Part shown: in pieces, positions 47,901 to 61,972 of the stretch
How positions within the stretch are numbered: position 1 is the stretch's first letter
Layout of the letters: each line of letters starts with the position of its first letter
Source: Edolisoma coerulescens
Taxonomy: Eukaryota > Chordata > Aves > Passeriformes > Campephagidae
Length of the DNA: 64,000 bases
Direction: 5' to 3'
Assembly (NCBI GenBank): GCA_013397115.1
Contig: VWZW01004725.1
Span: 62,001 to 126,000, forward strand
Made by a program: the position numbers and the translations under genes
Notes under the pieces: model-generated
What the model was told of the DNA's origin: nothing
The model's database searches: none
What the model saw: only the letters and a program-made list of their open reading frames with translations

Positions 47901-50229
47901 CTCCCAAAATACAAAAGAGAACTTGGTATTCAAAAATCATGGGCTATTTTTGAAAATTTGAGCCTTTTAGATATATCCATCTGTCTACAGAGAGACAAGA
48001 TGGTGAAATATGCACAATTCATTTTTAGGAGGTTTGTGACAAAAGCTGTGGTGTGCAGAGTAAAAATAAACTTGAATTTCAATTCTCCTTTCTTGATATT
48101 ACTATGGAGACACCGGGGTGGAGGTTAAAATTCCAGTCCTTGCAATACCGTTGTTCAAGCAGCAGTGTTTTATTCTTGACAAATTCTTAGTTATTTATGG
48201 CATTTTTATGACATTGAAGAGGTTAACTGTACCTTCTGCTGGGAAATGCTTAACTTTTCCTTAAGAAACTAATTCAGAGTGGAATTACAGATCAAAATGA
48301 TTCAATTTCAGCATTGTCTTCCTTTTAAACAAAAGGTTTTATCATATCTAAATATCAATTTTACTTATTTTTTGAGCCTGATAGCTTTCTGTGTCAGAAT
48401 TACTAGAATAGATTATGCCTAACACCATTTTCATTGGTCTGAATTGAATAATCAAGACCTCTATCGTGCAAGAGATTATCAACTGATATGCAATCACCAT
48501 AGCAATTCCAACAATACAGCTTCTTCCTGCTGCAGATAGAAAAGCATAGCCAAATATAAGAGGTATTTGATATCCTCCTGCCAAAATTTACGCTTCAGCA
48601 AAAACTTCTTGGCAGTCATCACGCAGGTTAAAACCTCCCTTGACTCCTTTATCTTGTGTTGTTTTGAAGTCTTTGTCCAAGGCTTATCTTAAGTGATCTT
48701 TGGATAGAGCAAAGAATCTAATCCATTATCAGAGAAGTTTTAACCTGATTTTCTGAGAAAACGAAGACTCTGCAGTATCTTGCCTATGCCTCCCATTAAT
48801 AACTTTTGAGCTTGTCCAAGCCAGTCCAATTTGAAGAAATATCAAACACAATTATATTTCGGTACATTTCTTGAAAATCGGAAATTAGGTAGAAGGATAA
48901 CCGATTTGATGATCCACTAAAATGGAAGCAGCTAGATTTCAGTTGTCATGCTTTCTACCTGCTCTAGGTTTATTGAGCCACCTGGCTTGTGTTACATGTG
49001 TAATATGTAGCCACCAGACTTAACCATACTGGATGATCAATAGTGAAGGTGTCCAAAGAAGACTAGGCATTGCTCAGAACCAAACTAGGAGCTGGGGACA
49101 TAAAGAACATGTACTTGCAAGAAACAAGGCTTTGTTAGCTCCTCTACACATGGGAAAACCTTTCCTTGCTAAGGACAGGAAGTTCACAAGGAATGCAAAA
49201 CGGCAGGAAATCAAGGAGTTTCAACATTCAACTGTAAACAGATGTAACTTTTTGGGAACAAGGATATATATATGCCTGTATTAGGTACATGCTTTCAGGA
49301 ACTAGGACCTTCAAAGACTAGTAAAGAACATTTGCTTAGTGGAAGCTTTATGTCGTCTCAAAATCAGGATGAAATTGCCAATTCTTCAGCAGCTATAAAT
49401 CTACTTTCTGCTTGATGAAAATCAGGCTCAGTCTGTTTTAAGTTGCACATAAGTATGAGTTGAATACAAATGCAAATCTATCTAAACTCTAAAACTGAAT
49501 CTAGTCAGACAGACTCTGTAAAAAAATTGGGAGAGAGAACTGATACTTAAAATTACTTGCTTTGAGGTTACCCCTTGTTCAGCCACTTCAAAGTGAAGCA
49601 CTGCTCTGAACTTTCTACATGGATTGTTTGAAATGCCAAATCAACCTGTCACAGACAAACCTGTCCATTTGTTATCAGCAGGAAATTCACTGTCCTTTAT
49701 ACAGACAAGCATAACTTAGAGTGTATTACAACTGTGACAGCATATCCCTAAGTAATGGTGATAGTAAAAATATTGTGAAAACGCTGATGTGTGTTCTGAA
49801 TTTAGATAAAAGCCTCTGTCCAGAACAACTGAGACTGATCAATCATACAAGGAATTAGATTATGCTTTAGACGTCCAAATCCCCAAAAAGTCAAAGTAAA
49901 AGATGCAAGCTGGTCTTCAGTATGATAAAGGTGTGGTCGGCATACTTAGGCTGCAGCAGAAATAACACGAGTAGCAAAAAGGAATGCAAAGATCACAACG
50001 TTTTGCAAAGTTGTTACTTACTGTGCAGAAGCTAAAAAGAAATTTAGATATGTAAATGCAAGATTGGATGCTGTGATACCTTTATGGATCTGACCCAGGG
50101 TACTTCATACTGTCAAGATTTTTAATGGGGACTGTCTCTTGGGGAAAAGCCAGAATTTTATTAGTGACAGGTCACAAAATAAGCAATTAAATTTCCAGTT
50201 TCCAGTATTCTTGGGTATACAGAAATAAT

Positions 50230-50420
50230 TCTCCCTAATAGAGGTTAAGCAGTGAAACAAATGCTTACAGGGTCTGTGGGGTCTCCAACTGTGTAGATTG
50301 CAAAACTCAGCTGGAGGATATCCCTTACCAGCCTTTAAAGCTATCTTTTATCTGAGCAAGGTGCTGGACTAGATGGCCTCCAGAGGCCCTTTCCACACAT
50401 ATTATTCTATGATATTAAGA
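50230..50420 (+). mobile_element. CR1 LINE 3' end, + strand
   Basis: It ends with the CR1 signature GGTGCTGGACTAGATGGCCT, ccagaggccctttccacac, then attattctatgatatt. Truncated at its 5' side at about 50230. It lies antisense to PRMT8 in intron 1. Confidence 0.88.
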
Positions 50421-53400
50421 CATAGACAGTTATATTTGCACTATGCAGGAGATGTAGGTGGCAAGGTTTATAAACCCGAGCCTAGTGTAAATTATGAAGT
50501 AGGTTATAAATTTGGGTTAACAGATTTGCACACACAGTAAGAACAGAATCTGCTTTCATGAGATTAAAGAATGCACACTGTAAGAAGATGAGGACATGTC
50601 ACTCAGGAAGGAAAACCTTCTAAAGCTACATGTATCGGAACAGAACTGAGATTATAGGAAATGAGTTGACAAATTTAAGGACAGGAATGATATTAAGTAT
50701 TTGTATTATTTGTAAATATGTGAGCAGTTCTAGATCGTTCTGTGTGCCAGTGCATGTAATTAAAATGCTCTTCATCCAATCTGCTCTCATGACTGCTTAG
50801 TGCACGGTGCCATTGAGAAAAAAAATAGTGACAAGTTGCAGAGGCTGACATTTAATTGAAGTTGTGTTACTTTTCATAAAGATGAAGATTTTGCGATGCA
50901 TGTAGAGTAGAATGTCCCATGCAGGGCATGAAAAGTCCTAGTTCAGCACAGAACAAAAGGAAAATATGAGAGAAATGTATTAGTATTACCTGAAATTTAT
51001 TCTTTGTGAAGCACCTTATGGAAGGATAGCAAAGCATTACCTTAAAAGTGCTGAGAGGCACCTTTCTTTAGGAGAAGGTTGCATTTTGATTATCTTTGGC
51101 ATTTGATAGATCTAATCTCTATTATTATTTTAGCTTTAATATCACAGCAACACTTCCTTGGTTTGCAAGATCCCTGATACAAGGAACAGCTGGAGAAATG
51201 CCTTGTGTTTTCACCTATACTCTGTGGTGTTGAGCAGATGGTCTGTCAGTAGACTCCGTTGCCCATCTGTTTGTTTGGAGCCCCTTGAGCCTCATTAGGA
51301 GTGAGGTAAGTTGCACAGTGAGGAGGTTCTCAAGTGCTGGCTGAAGTCTCAAACCCGCTTCTATCACAGCCAGGGTTTCACAGCTTCAGCTCAGCGGGGG
51401 ATTGTGTTTTAGAAGCGTTGTCCTCTGGTGGATGATACCAAAAGTGAACTACAGTCGGCAGATGGCTAAATGCATTCTTCCTTTCATAGGGTAGACACTA
51501 ATCTAACTGCTATCAATAATCTGGAAACGGATCTTCATATATAACCATGCTGTTCCCCCCACATACGCAGCATATGGATTTGTTAATGGTCTCTGCCATG
51601 TAAGTCAAGAATATGAAAGCTGAAGAATTAAATAAAGAAGAACTATAGATAAATAAAGAAAGCTGTGATGATCTGTGGCTAGATGTCCTGTCGTTTTCTT
51701 TCTATGTTTCACTGTAATCAGGAATGGAAGAGGTGGATATATTCAAGCATACCAGTTATTTTGACACAAGATTGATACCCATAAGTAAATCTGGCAGGCT
51801 GAGAAATACAGGCTAGGCCACCAGGGCTAGGTGCTCCTGAGAGACATTCCAGACTTCTCAGCTTTTTCCTGACTCAGTACCATACATCAGGACTACTAGG
51901 AAAAGCATGCTTTCTAAAGGAGCTCTTCTGAATATAGTGCCTTGCTAAGATGTACGAGCTTTTTTGTTGGTTTATGTTCCAGCAGCCTTTCTCCTCCTTT
52001 CCAGAATCCAGTCTGAAAAGTTGACTCTGGTATGTGGACCACAGAGCAGCACATCAGCAGCTTCACAAAGCCAGTATCTCTTGCAGGTTGAAACTTCTAG
52101 ACTTACACAGATTTACAGCTCTGTCTGACATGGTAACACTGCAAGTCCCTGCTTTCTGCTGGAACATCCTGCCCCTTTTCAAGGATTCATGAAAGGCAAA
52201 TAAAACGAAAAGGCAAAAAAAAAAATCCTTCTTACCTTCCTGTAATTTTAAGCCTTTCCTTTTCTGACTAAAGATGAGAATTTCATTAAATTTCATTTCA
52301 TTCTTTATTCATTTGGTAGAAGCTGACTTGGTAGTGAAAAACAGGAAGGTGCCTTAATATGTGGTCCCCAGCCTATCAATGTTGACTGTGTGAAATTCTG
52401 ATATCACCATGGGAATTTAAAATTTAGAACTGAGGTCAACTGTGAGAGTTAAGAATGGTATTGCCAACCATATGTTACATAATTGGTATCACTTCTATCA
52501 AAATTTGAAGTGCACCTAATACCTAAAATAGCCAATAAAGGCCAGGGAGCACTTAAATTGACTGATCACCATGGAATACTTTTCCTCTTCCACCCAATTA
52601 TCCAGAAAAAACAAGCAGTAGGTATGAACTATGCTGTATGTTCTCCTGCAACAGATTTTCCTTCTGAGATGTCTGGGTTTTGGGAGTTTTGACAGATATC
52701 TTGCCTTTAAAGTGCTACATCCCAAACTCTCTAGAACAAAAGAAATCAAGATGCACAGATATAAGAAGGGGAAAGAGCCTGTTGTTCTGACAGAACTATT
52801 AGAGGCTTAGTTTTTGTGGTTGTTCAGAGGGAAGGTTTGAGGTATCCCTATCGCCTGTCTATTGTTGAAACTGGGAAAAGTAAAAGCTGATAACAGAATT
52901 TTCCATTTGAATTAGGCTACAGCCTCTGGGAAATAAAGAGCTTTTCCAAGTTTAATGTCATTTTATTTCTGATTTGCCTTTCAGGGAGTTACTCAAGGGA
53001 AAGAAATATCTCTGCATTAATAAAATGCATCAGGTCTTCCAGATGATTTTAATATCTGTCCCAAACTAAAAGAATCTAAAAATAAACCATATCAATTTCA
53101 TTCCTGGGCATTCATTGCAGAGTCACCTCTATATTTGGTAGTGATAATTGTTAATATTATATGCTTACTAATTGCACTGATACTGATATTTAACGTCCCA
53201 CCTGGCCTGACTGGGCAAGCACTTCTATGCCATCAACAAGTAACACACAACTGTGGGGTGCTGTTCAGGGACTGAACTCCCCCTACCATTTCCAAGACCC
53301 ATTCAGGACTGGCATGGCAGAGTGAGAAGGTTGCAAAAGTGTCATACTGCTCGAACAGCACTGGCTTAAAACTATAGTTGTGAAGTCTTTCCCTTTCCCT

Positions 53401-56400
53401 TGTATCCTGCAATACAAGTAACCAAATTGCACCAGCCTTGCCTCATTTTTTCAGACAGGGTGGAAGCACACTCAGTTTTATGTGTGGCTGAGTGGAGTCT
53501 CCAAGACCTATGAATCTGGCACTGATTCTAGGGCGACTGGGTACTGTGAGGGAGTAGCTGGAACAAGGGTAACTGGTTCTCTTGTGTGCACATGAACAAA
53601 GTTCAAGGTTGCTGGTGAGTCATGTTCCCTGCTGCTTGGGTAGATTTTTCTCTATGCAATCATACAGAATGAAGAAGTCATTCCATGCTATGTTTCCCTG
53701 GGAGAAGCTCAAAGCCTATATCGTTATTTAGCAAGTCACGACTCAGCTGCTTTTCCTCCTGTAATGTGGGGCTCAGTACATAAGGAGCCAGTCCTAGGGC
53801 TGCCTTTGCACAAACTTGGATGAGCTGGAAGGAGGATCTAGGGTTCTCATTGCTCTGTCCTTGTCAGCTCCTTCCTTCTCCATGCAAGAGAGAGGACTCA
53901 TCTGCTGGACTCATCAACGCTCATTAAGCATTGCCTTAATACTTCTTTTCTACAGTATAAGTCACAGTGTAAATTGACTTAAAGGCTGCCCTTGAATTTC
54001 TCTGTGGAGTCCAACATTCAGTGTGCAAGGCTCTATAGAAGAAGGCTCCATAATATATGGTGGGTCACCCAGGTAAGCTGATGTAATTCCACATGAGTTC
54101 TGAATTACAGACAATTTATCATCATGGCTATGAAACCATGAATGGTGCATAAGGATCTATAGTCAGAGCACTAGGGGCCTGTTAACAGATGGTAATTAGT
54201 TCTATTTTAAGGATGGATAGGCAAGTCAGCTCTTTTCGTGACAAGAAAAAAAAAATAAGGACAAGGTCATCTTCTGAGGCATGAAACCCTAGCAGTTGTT
54301 TTCACCTTGTGATCAGCTATAACCCAGGGAAGACATGCTCCTGTTATCTGGAAGCAGTACACAGAAATGTAAATGTGACTGAAGGTTTTTATTGATTTCC
54401 AAGTGAAGAGAGATATTCATGTGCCAGATTACTTTAAAATGCCTCGCATCACAAGGCACAGCTTGTTGTAGAAATAGCAACAGAAGTTATAGAAGCCTGA
54501 ACTGAAAATATCAAAGTTGAATGCAGTGAAGAGGAAGAGTTTGTAGCAGATCATTGCATAAAGAGTTATGAAGATACAAAGCCAGAGAAGTGTGAACTTT
54601 CCATTGTGATTTTCTTATTGGTTTTTACTATCATTGCTGCTGCATAAGTGCCTCCCTTGCTGAACAGGCAAGGAAATGGAAATGAACGGAAAGGAAACAA
54701 AAAGGACTGGGTACTTTCAAGCTACTTTACATCACCCTGGCAAGTGCATGAAAAGCTGTTGAGGAAAGGTCAGGGGGAGTTAGAGCCTCCATTATCAATG
54801 CTCACAGTACCTTTCTTGTGGGAAAAGTAGCTGTATCACTGAATGGCCTCTTCCCCGCCCCCAGCATCATCTCGACTGACTCTCTAGTGACAAAGAACAA
54901 GAATCAGAAAGTGCTAATCAACTATAAAACCAGTTATTTTTAGGCCTTTTCTCAGTATCAGGCAGCAAGCTGAACTTCACATGAAAAAGTAGAGCTCCGC
55001 TATTTTTAGAGGCTAATTATTAACAAAAATAACCAGAGTATTCTATCTGTACAAATTATTTTCTTAAATTAGCAGAAAACTTAATGGAAGCTCTCCTCTC
55101 CTTAGAAAATTTCTAACATACTGATATCTGAAAGTCACTTTGCAGCTGATATACCAGTCTTCTCTTCCCCTCTCACCGAGTTTCAGCTGTTTCACAACAG
55201 CTCTACAGGAAGTTCTTTAGGAAGACATTATATTCTGTAGGCTTTGCTGAGCCTTAGTACGGAGGAGGAAAAACATCCAATTGACCACCTACTCCATGTC
55301 CTAGCCAAGATTTTGATCCACACTCAACGTAGTTTCAGGTGTACTTCAGCTCTAGAGGAGGTCTCTGCCTAAGAAGTGTACAGGTTTATTACTTCTTACC
55401 CTCTGCAGGGCAAGTGAGGACAGAAAGAAGAACAAGACTGAGAAATGGCAGCTCCTGAGCTGAAGTGATACAGAAAATCAGCACAGTGACTTACAGTTCA
55501 GTGCTGCTTCAGAAATGCCAGCAAACAGGCACCAACACTGAATAGAAGTCCCACATTTGGCACTTTCATTTGTCAACTGGCAAAAACCAACATTTCCCTG
55601 CACAGAGCAATAACACTCTGCCACTTCCTTTGGAGCTGGAGCTCACTAGATCTTAATATATTATAGCACAGACTTTCTCTTCATCACCTGGCAGTTTTTT
55701 TTGTCCTCTGTGTTCGTGTTAAGTCCATCTCACTGTGTGAACTTGAAGGAATCAGCCATTTCTTAGTTTGGGTTATCAGAAATTTACATCCTTTTGTGAC
55801 AGATGAAACCCCTAGAGGTGGAATGTGACTCCTTGATTCAACACCTGTGACGGAAGATGGCTCACTGAAGATGGGCAAGGATGAAGTGCCTGTGAAACTC
55901 AGGGGATAATGCAGCTGCCCACAGCTGTTGCAAAGCAGCCGATTTTGAGTGAATCAGCTGGTAGTTTAAAGGTTTCTCCCTGAGTTCATTGAAAGAACAT
56001 GAACACCTCCCTGAGCTAGCCAGACTTGCATGGGGGACTGGGATTACATGACCTGGCAGGAAGTTCAAAACTTGAAAAACTAGCAGAATAATTTCAGTGA
56101 GAGCAGTGGGGTTGAGTTGCCTTCAGCTCCCATTATCCTGCCCAGTAACTGGGGACACCCAGTGTAATGACTGTGAACATATTATAAAACCACATTTGTA
56201 TTATGATTTAACTGCAATTGCAGTTCTTATATTTTTTAAAGTTAAACTTTTGTTTATGTTCTATTTTCCATGTATTTGTATTCCTCTGCTAAATCAGAAA
56301 TCCCATATAAAGTCAACTGTCTTCAAAAGAGACATTAATAAGACATTTGATATTTAACGTTACATCTTCCATGCAGGAATTTCTAGAAGAAATTGATCAA

Positions 56401-59400
56401 AAGCATACTGAACTCTGATGCCTGTTGGCAATTACTATTTTCGTTTGTAGTCATTAGAATACAACTCTTGTGATGACATTCAAAGCTTTATTTTTTTTAT
56501 CAGATGTGAAGGGTCCAACTGTAGTTAAATCACTGGGGGAGAAAACTGGCAGAAAGCCATTTTAGCTTGTGCTCCGGACCCCCAGCTGCTGAAACTAAGT
56601 CAGTAGCTTTCTGGCCTCATGGATATCATTAAGTCTATGGAAAGAGGAAAATTCTGACTCCGTTCTCTCTCAGGCACCTGAAGTTCAGGAAGACACTTCC
56701 CCTTCAGATTTGCGATGAAGAGTGCATCTTCTCTTCTCCCTCCAGGAGTGAGACTGTATGAATTTTATACTGACTGGTTGCAGGTTAGTTAAAATATTAC
56801 AAACATCCTACCCTGAGCCACCTCCATTGCTATTCACCAAGGGGCTGTCTCCATCCTGGCTTTTGCTGCTATAATTTGCCTTCCCTTTCTTGTTGCTGCC
56901 ATTTTCATAAGGGATTGGCAGCACTCTCCCTTTGTGTCTCAGCACTTCTCTTGATGCTGATTCATAAGGCATATGTTATTTTGAAATGAGAGTGGGTGCG
57001 CACTTGGCTAAGACATAATGGAAATCCTTGCCCGACTTATGGACACAAAGCACAATGCTTTGTCCACAAAACACAACCTGTGACTGTCCTGACAGTTGTC
57101 AGTGCCTCTTCTGCAACAAGCAAATGCTGCTTGCACTGCACGGTGTCAGCTGGAGCTGAATCCTTCTTGCACGTCTCAGGCATGCAAGGACAGTCTGCAT
57201 CCTGCTCCCCCATTTCTGTAGTGGCCACACGCCCTTTCATGCTTTTCTGTTGACATCCTTCCTGGGTTCTGATTGTTTCTTGTTGTGTGAAAAGATCTGG
57301 CTCTGCCAAGAGCATCCACAGGAGCAGCTGGGAACCGAGACGTCCTTGTCATGCATGAGTGGTTCATCCTTCCCTTTACTTCGGCAGTAATAGAGAAGCA
57401 ATACAGATGATTGGTATAGAATCACTACAGACTGAAGAAGTGGCTCCACTTAGGAAAGCTATAGAGCAAAGAGGAATTTACTAGCGACAACAAGAGCAGA
57501 AAATGTAACTGGCAGTAGAAAGATCTGTATAACTGGGCTTCTGTTCAAATTAGTCTTACATTGATGCTGTGTAAATAGGTTGATGAGTGTGAAGACTGAT
57601 GTTTTCTGATCAAAGTGCCTCTGACCTGTGAATTTCACTGATTCATGCAACTTTTCTTAACCTGAAAAGCTCAGAGAGTGAATCTGAGCCTTAGAAATGT
57701 TTTTACTATTCACAGTTTTGAAGAAACCTTGAAAAGACTGAGTAAAAGTTTCTGGGTACAGAAAGGCCTATAAAAGTAACACATTGACGCAGATTCAGTG
57801 TCTTTTTTTAGCCAGTCTTATCACCTTTCCACATATAAGGTTGTCATTATTGTTCTTTAGCCACAGTATGGGCACAGCATGATGTACAGCAATGCAAAAT
57901 TCTTTGTTGCACCAACCCTATCTGTGCTCCGATGGCAGAACAGACCTTCAGTTTTTCTTGTCTTTTGGTGTGCTGTTGTACTGCCCTAAAACCCCCTAAA
58001 ATTAAAAAAAAAAATAAAAGCTAAAAAAGTGCTGTGAATTTCTTAAGATAACTTGGAGTTAAAGGACAAGATTGAAAGTTTCACTTGCTGGTTATTTGAA
58101 CATTACCATGATCTCAGAAACTGGAAGAAAAAGAACAGAGAAATAACAGAAGTAAAAATAGTGTTTCAATTCAAGGTGATTCAAGGTTTTATTGACATGG
58201 ATTCCTTTTTTTTTTTCTTTTTTGGAACATATCAAGCTTCATGGGATCCTGTTTCTTTAAATATTTCTTCTCTTCATGGAATGATTGGCAGCTGTGTGGG
58301 ATAGAGGAGGAGAAGAAGCATCAGCTCTCACTTCTGAACTGGCTGCACATTCAGAATTAATGGGGAGGGAGAGCTTTCTGACAAGGAAAAGATTTTGAAA
58401 ATGTGAAAAACACAGACAAAAAATAGGATTTTTCATAGACTTATAAATCAGTGGAGTATGCTCTCAGTACTGTCATACAAATCAAAAACCACTGTGTTTG
58501 GTCTGTTAATACAACTGAAGGTTGGCCGCCAAACCACCCTAGGCTCTGTCTAGGATCAATAGAAAAAAAAAGGTTTCTTAAAAGAATGGTTTGAGATGGG
58601 CAGAGTTGCCTTCCAGAGGTGTTTGTCCCTGCTGCTTAGACAGGACAAGCAGGCCAGCAGCTCAGATAACTGATGAAAGCATTTGAATTTACGTGTGCAG
58701 ATTCCAGATCCTACTTGATCCATTCAAAGTAAAATAACAACAGAAAACAATAAAGATTTGTTGATTCAATGATAGAGAACATAAGGACTCTGTCCAATGA
58801 GTTGTGCATATTTCTTAAAATACCATGGAAAACAAATTACTGGCATCAAGAAGATCCCCCAAAAAAGATTTGTAAAGATGTTTGGGTTGGTTGTTTTGTT
58901 TTGTTTTGGGTTTTTTAGAGGGTTCTGTTTTTTATTTTTGAGCCACTGAATCCCTGGAGATAAAATCACTCAGCACCATATTAAAAAAAGTGCTTATTTT
59001 TCTCCTTTTACTGACAACATAGTAATTTTCAGCAGAACTCTGAAGCAAGTTGCGAGTCAGAGGAATGCAGCGTTCTGCCACCAGAAGAAAGACACACAAA
59101 TTGTATCCCTCAAACAATAATGTTTCTTTTGAAGACCATGCCATGGAGAAAGAGCTAAATGGTTAAAAGCTGAAGGAAGAACAATGGAAACTGACAACAG
59201 CATCTCCCCTAACTCCTCAAGAAATCCCAAATAAATAAAACTATCTTTATTTAACCTAGGATTTCTCACTAAAACCAGATAATTAAGAAGAATTTTGATT
59301 CTAAATTTATGTCAGAGACAGCAAAGTCATATCCAGCAGTCAAAAACCTAAAACTAATGCAAAGTGAAAAAAGCTAAATACAGAATTGTTGCCTAGCACA

Positions 59401-59726
59401 TTAAGTTAATTGACTTGACTTCCTTTGTTCTGTACAGCCTGTACAATCCAGTGACTTTAATAAATCATTGGTCCTTTTCATTTTATTGAGACCTCAGTTC
59501 ATCAGGTTTTAAAAAAAGCATAGTGAATAGAAACGTGAACATACTCAGCATTTCACAGGATTGAATGTTTGGGAAAAAACAGGGACTGTGTTCCTTTGTT
59601 ATAGATTCTGTAATTTACCAGATTTTAAAATATCAGCAAAGGAAAGAAGACAACTGTGATGTGTGAAATAGACACATAAAGAACTTAGATTTCCAATTTT
59701 ATTTATATGTTGTGTTTGATTTCACA

Positions 59727-60016
59727 GAATCACAGAACAGCTGAGGCTGGAAGGGACCTCTGGAGGTCATCTGGTCCAACCCCTAAGTTCAAACAGTACC
59801 ACCTCAGGCCAGTTGCCTATGTGTGTCCAGATGGCTTTTGATTATCTCCAAGGAGAGAGACTCCACAATCAGCCTGGGCAATCTGTGCCAGTGCTCAGTC
59901 ATCCCTGCAGTAAAACAATATTTCCTGGTTTTTGGATGGAACCTCCTGCATTTCAGTTTGTGCCCATTGCCTCTGATCCTGTCACGGGGCACCACTGAAC
60001 TGAGCCGGGGTCCATT
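59727..60016 (-). mobile_element. CR1 LINE 3' end, - strand
   Basis: A clear, little-decayed CR1. On + it starts cacagaatcacagaacagct, the tandem 8-bp CR1 terminus, then GGAAGGGACCTCTGGAGGTC. The - strand encodes IRGNGHKLKCRRFHPKTRK, then HWHRLPRLIVESLSLEIIK, the CR1 ORF2 C-terminus. It is 5'-truncated at about 60016, where another CR1 3' end abuts. Confidence 0.93.
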
Positions 60017-60125
60017 GTAGAATCATGGGATGGCCTGTGTTACAAGGACCTTAATCATCTTGTCCACCCCACTCTGCCGTGGGTAGCAAACACCTTCCAC
60101 TAGACCAGGTTGCTCAGAGTCCCAC
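60017..60125 (-). mobile_element. second CR1 3' end, - strand, abutting the first
   Basis: On + it reads tagaatcatgggatggcctg, then ACCTTCCACTAGACCAGGTT, another CR1 subfamily 3' end. Only about 110 bases remain. It directly follows the truncated 5' end of the previous CR1, so one probably inserted into the other. Confidence 0.85.
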
Positions 60126-60410
60126 CCACGCACCTGCATAATCACCACCACACTTAAGGCTGGAATAGCCAATGACTTGGGAGGCCTGGGGTCCAGGCAG
60201 GGCTCCCTGGGCAGGGGGTCTGTGCCAGTACATGCAGGGGGACTTGAGAATGTGAAGCACATCAGGGACAAGTGTGTGAATGCTGCATATGTGCAACAAG
60301 CACCAAGCTGGACCAGCTGGCAAGTGGGGGACCCTGTGGGGCAGGCAAGGGAGCCCAGGATCCAGGTGGGGACCTCTGTGAACTATGAGATGTGTAGGTG
60401 TCACAGAATT
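60126..60410. other. GC-rich segment of unknown origin
   Basis: About 285 bases clearly richer in G and C than the surroundings, directly after the CR1 piece. On + it is rich in CAGG/GGGG words. An open frame of 96 codons runs on the - strand (60114-60404), proline- and histidine-rich, with no family resemblance. It may be part of an unrecognised repeat carried with the CR1, or an old retrosequence. Confidence 0.4.
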
Positions 60411-60783
60411 TAAGAAAACAAGACCAATTATACTTAATTGCTGAATCGAAGGTGTGAGTGCTTGGAGGTGATCTAAACTGAAACAGACAAATACTTTAAA
60501 ATGCTCCCTTTCTGCTTTAGGAGCTTGTATTCCTAACAGCTCACCAAGTTAGTTGAATTTAAACTTACTTCAGCTTGGCTGGTGCTATATCTAAATATGA
60601 CTTTTTTTTGAAATTGAAATGGAAAGATGCATCTTCCTGTGATTCTCCACAACTAAACTGAATTTTATTGCAATACCCATGCAGAGGAACACAGTGAATA
60701 CAAAGGATGTAAAGAAATATAAAGCTAGGACTTTTCTATGAAACTGCCTTTTTAAAGACAGAGTTTCTCTATTGACAGATAAA

Positions 60784-60826
60784 TGTATATGTATACATAC
60801 ATATATATATATATATACACACAAAC
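60784..60826. repeat. (TA)n/(CA)n microsatellite
   Basis: Alternating TA with embedded GTATAC and a short CA run. Confidence 0.9.
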
Positions 60827-61375
60827 ACTTGATGTGGTATAAGATTTAACCAGGATTTTATCATTTTACAGTGTATGAGCCCACAAAGGCATAGTTGTGT
60901 CTTCTCTGACACAGTTTTAATAAGACTGACATGGGTGCACAAGGAAATGAAAGTCATGACACCATATCCAGTTTGAATTTTATGTAAACATAAAACACTG
61001 CATGTATATGAATGCACACACATATATCTGGTAAAGAATCTTGTAAGCAAGCATATTACAAATGATCACAATGTCAAGGCAGTTATTGAATTATTAAATA
61101 GCATAGTCCTGCTCACTTAGAATTAGGGCTGTGCATCACATTTGCATTTTAGTTCTAAGATGGGGAGTAGAGTAACTTTCTTGATTTGGAATAGTGTCAG
61201 AGAAGAAACTGTTGTGTGACTGAATATCTTATGGTAATTCATTAATTATCAGACTCTGGAACTGCACTGGGTATCAATGGCTTTTAATGGTGATGGTATT
61301 TTATAACCATGTTGAAGCAGCTAATTAAATTTAAATCTGAAGTTTCAAACACCCAGAAGGACAGCTTCTCATAAG

Positions 61376-61972
61376 TCTTCCTCCAGGTTTCAGCTGAGAC
61401 AGAGTTCATTTTCTTAGCAGCTGGCACAGTGCTGTGTTTTGGATTTAGAAGGAGAACAGTGTTGTTGACACACTGATGTTTTGGTTGTTGCTGAGCAGTG
61501 CTTGCTCTAAGCCAAGGACTTCTCAGTGTCTCATGCTCTGTCAGTGAGCAGGTGCACACAGAAGCTTGGAGGAAGCATGGCCAGTACAGCTGACCCCAAG
61601 TGGCTGAAGGGATATTCCACTGAACATCATGCTCAGTGTATGAACTGGGGTGAGACGGCTGGGAGCCGCTGATTGCTGCTCAGGGATGGGCTGGGCATCA
61701 GTCTGTGGTGAGAAACTATATTGTGCATCACTTTTTTGTCTCTCCCTCTCCATTTTATTAAAATTATTATTATTAGAAGTAGTAGTAGCACTATTAATAG
61801 CACTGTTGTTCTTATTGTATTTTACATTCTTTCAATTATTAAACTCTTCTCAGCTCATGAGTTTTACTTATTATTTTTTTTCTTGATTCTCCTCCCCATC
61901 TCCCTGGGGAAGAAAGGGAGCAAAGGAGCAGCTGTGTGGTACTTAGTTGCCAGCTGGGGTTAAACCATGGCA
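61376..61972 (+). mobile_element. solo LTR, avian ERVL type, + strand
   Basis: It begins near ggtttcagctgagacagagt and ends near TTGCCAGCTGGGGTTAAACC. In between it has the wording of avian ERVL LTRs as I remember them: CAGTGCTGTGTTTTGGATTT, ACAGCTGACCCCAAGTGGCT, GGGATATTCCACTGAACATC. An ATTAAA-type signal lies near 61837. The middle part is replaced or expanded by trinucleotide runs of ATT and AGT (61750-61800). No retroviral coding region is next to it. It lies antisense to PRMT8 in intron 1. Confidence 0.75.
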
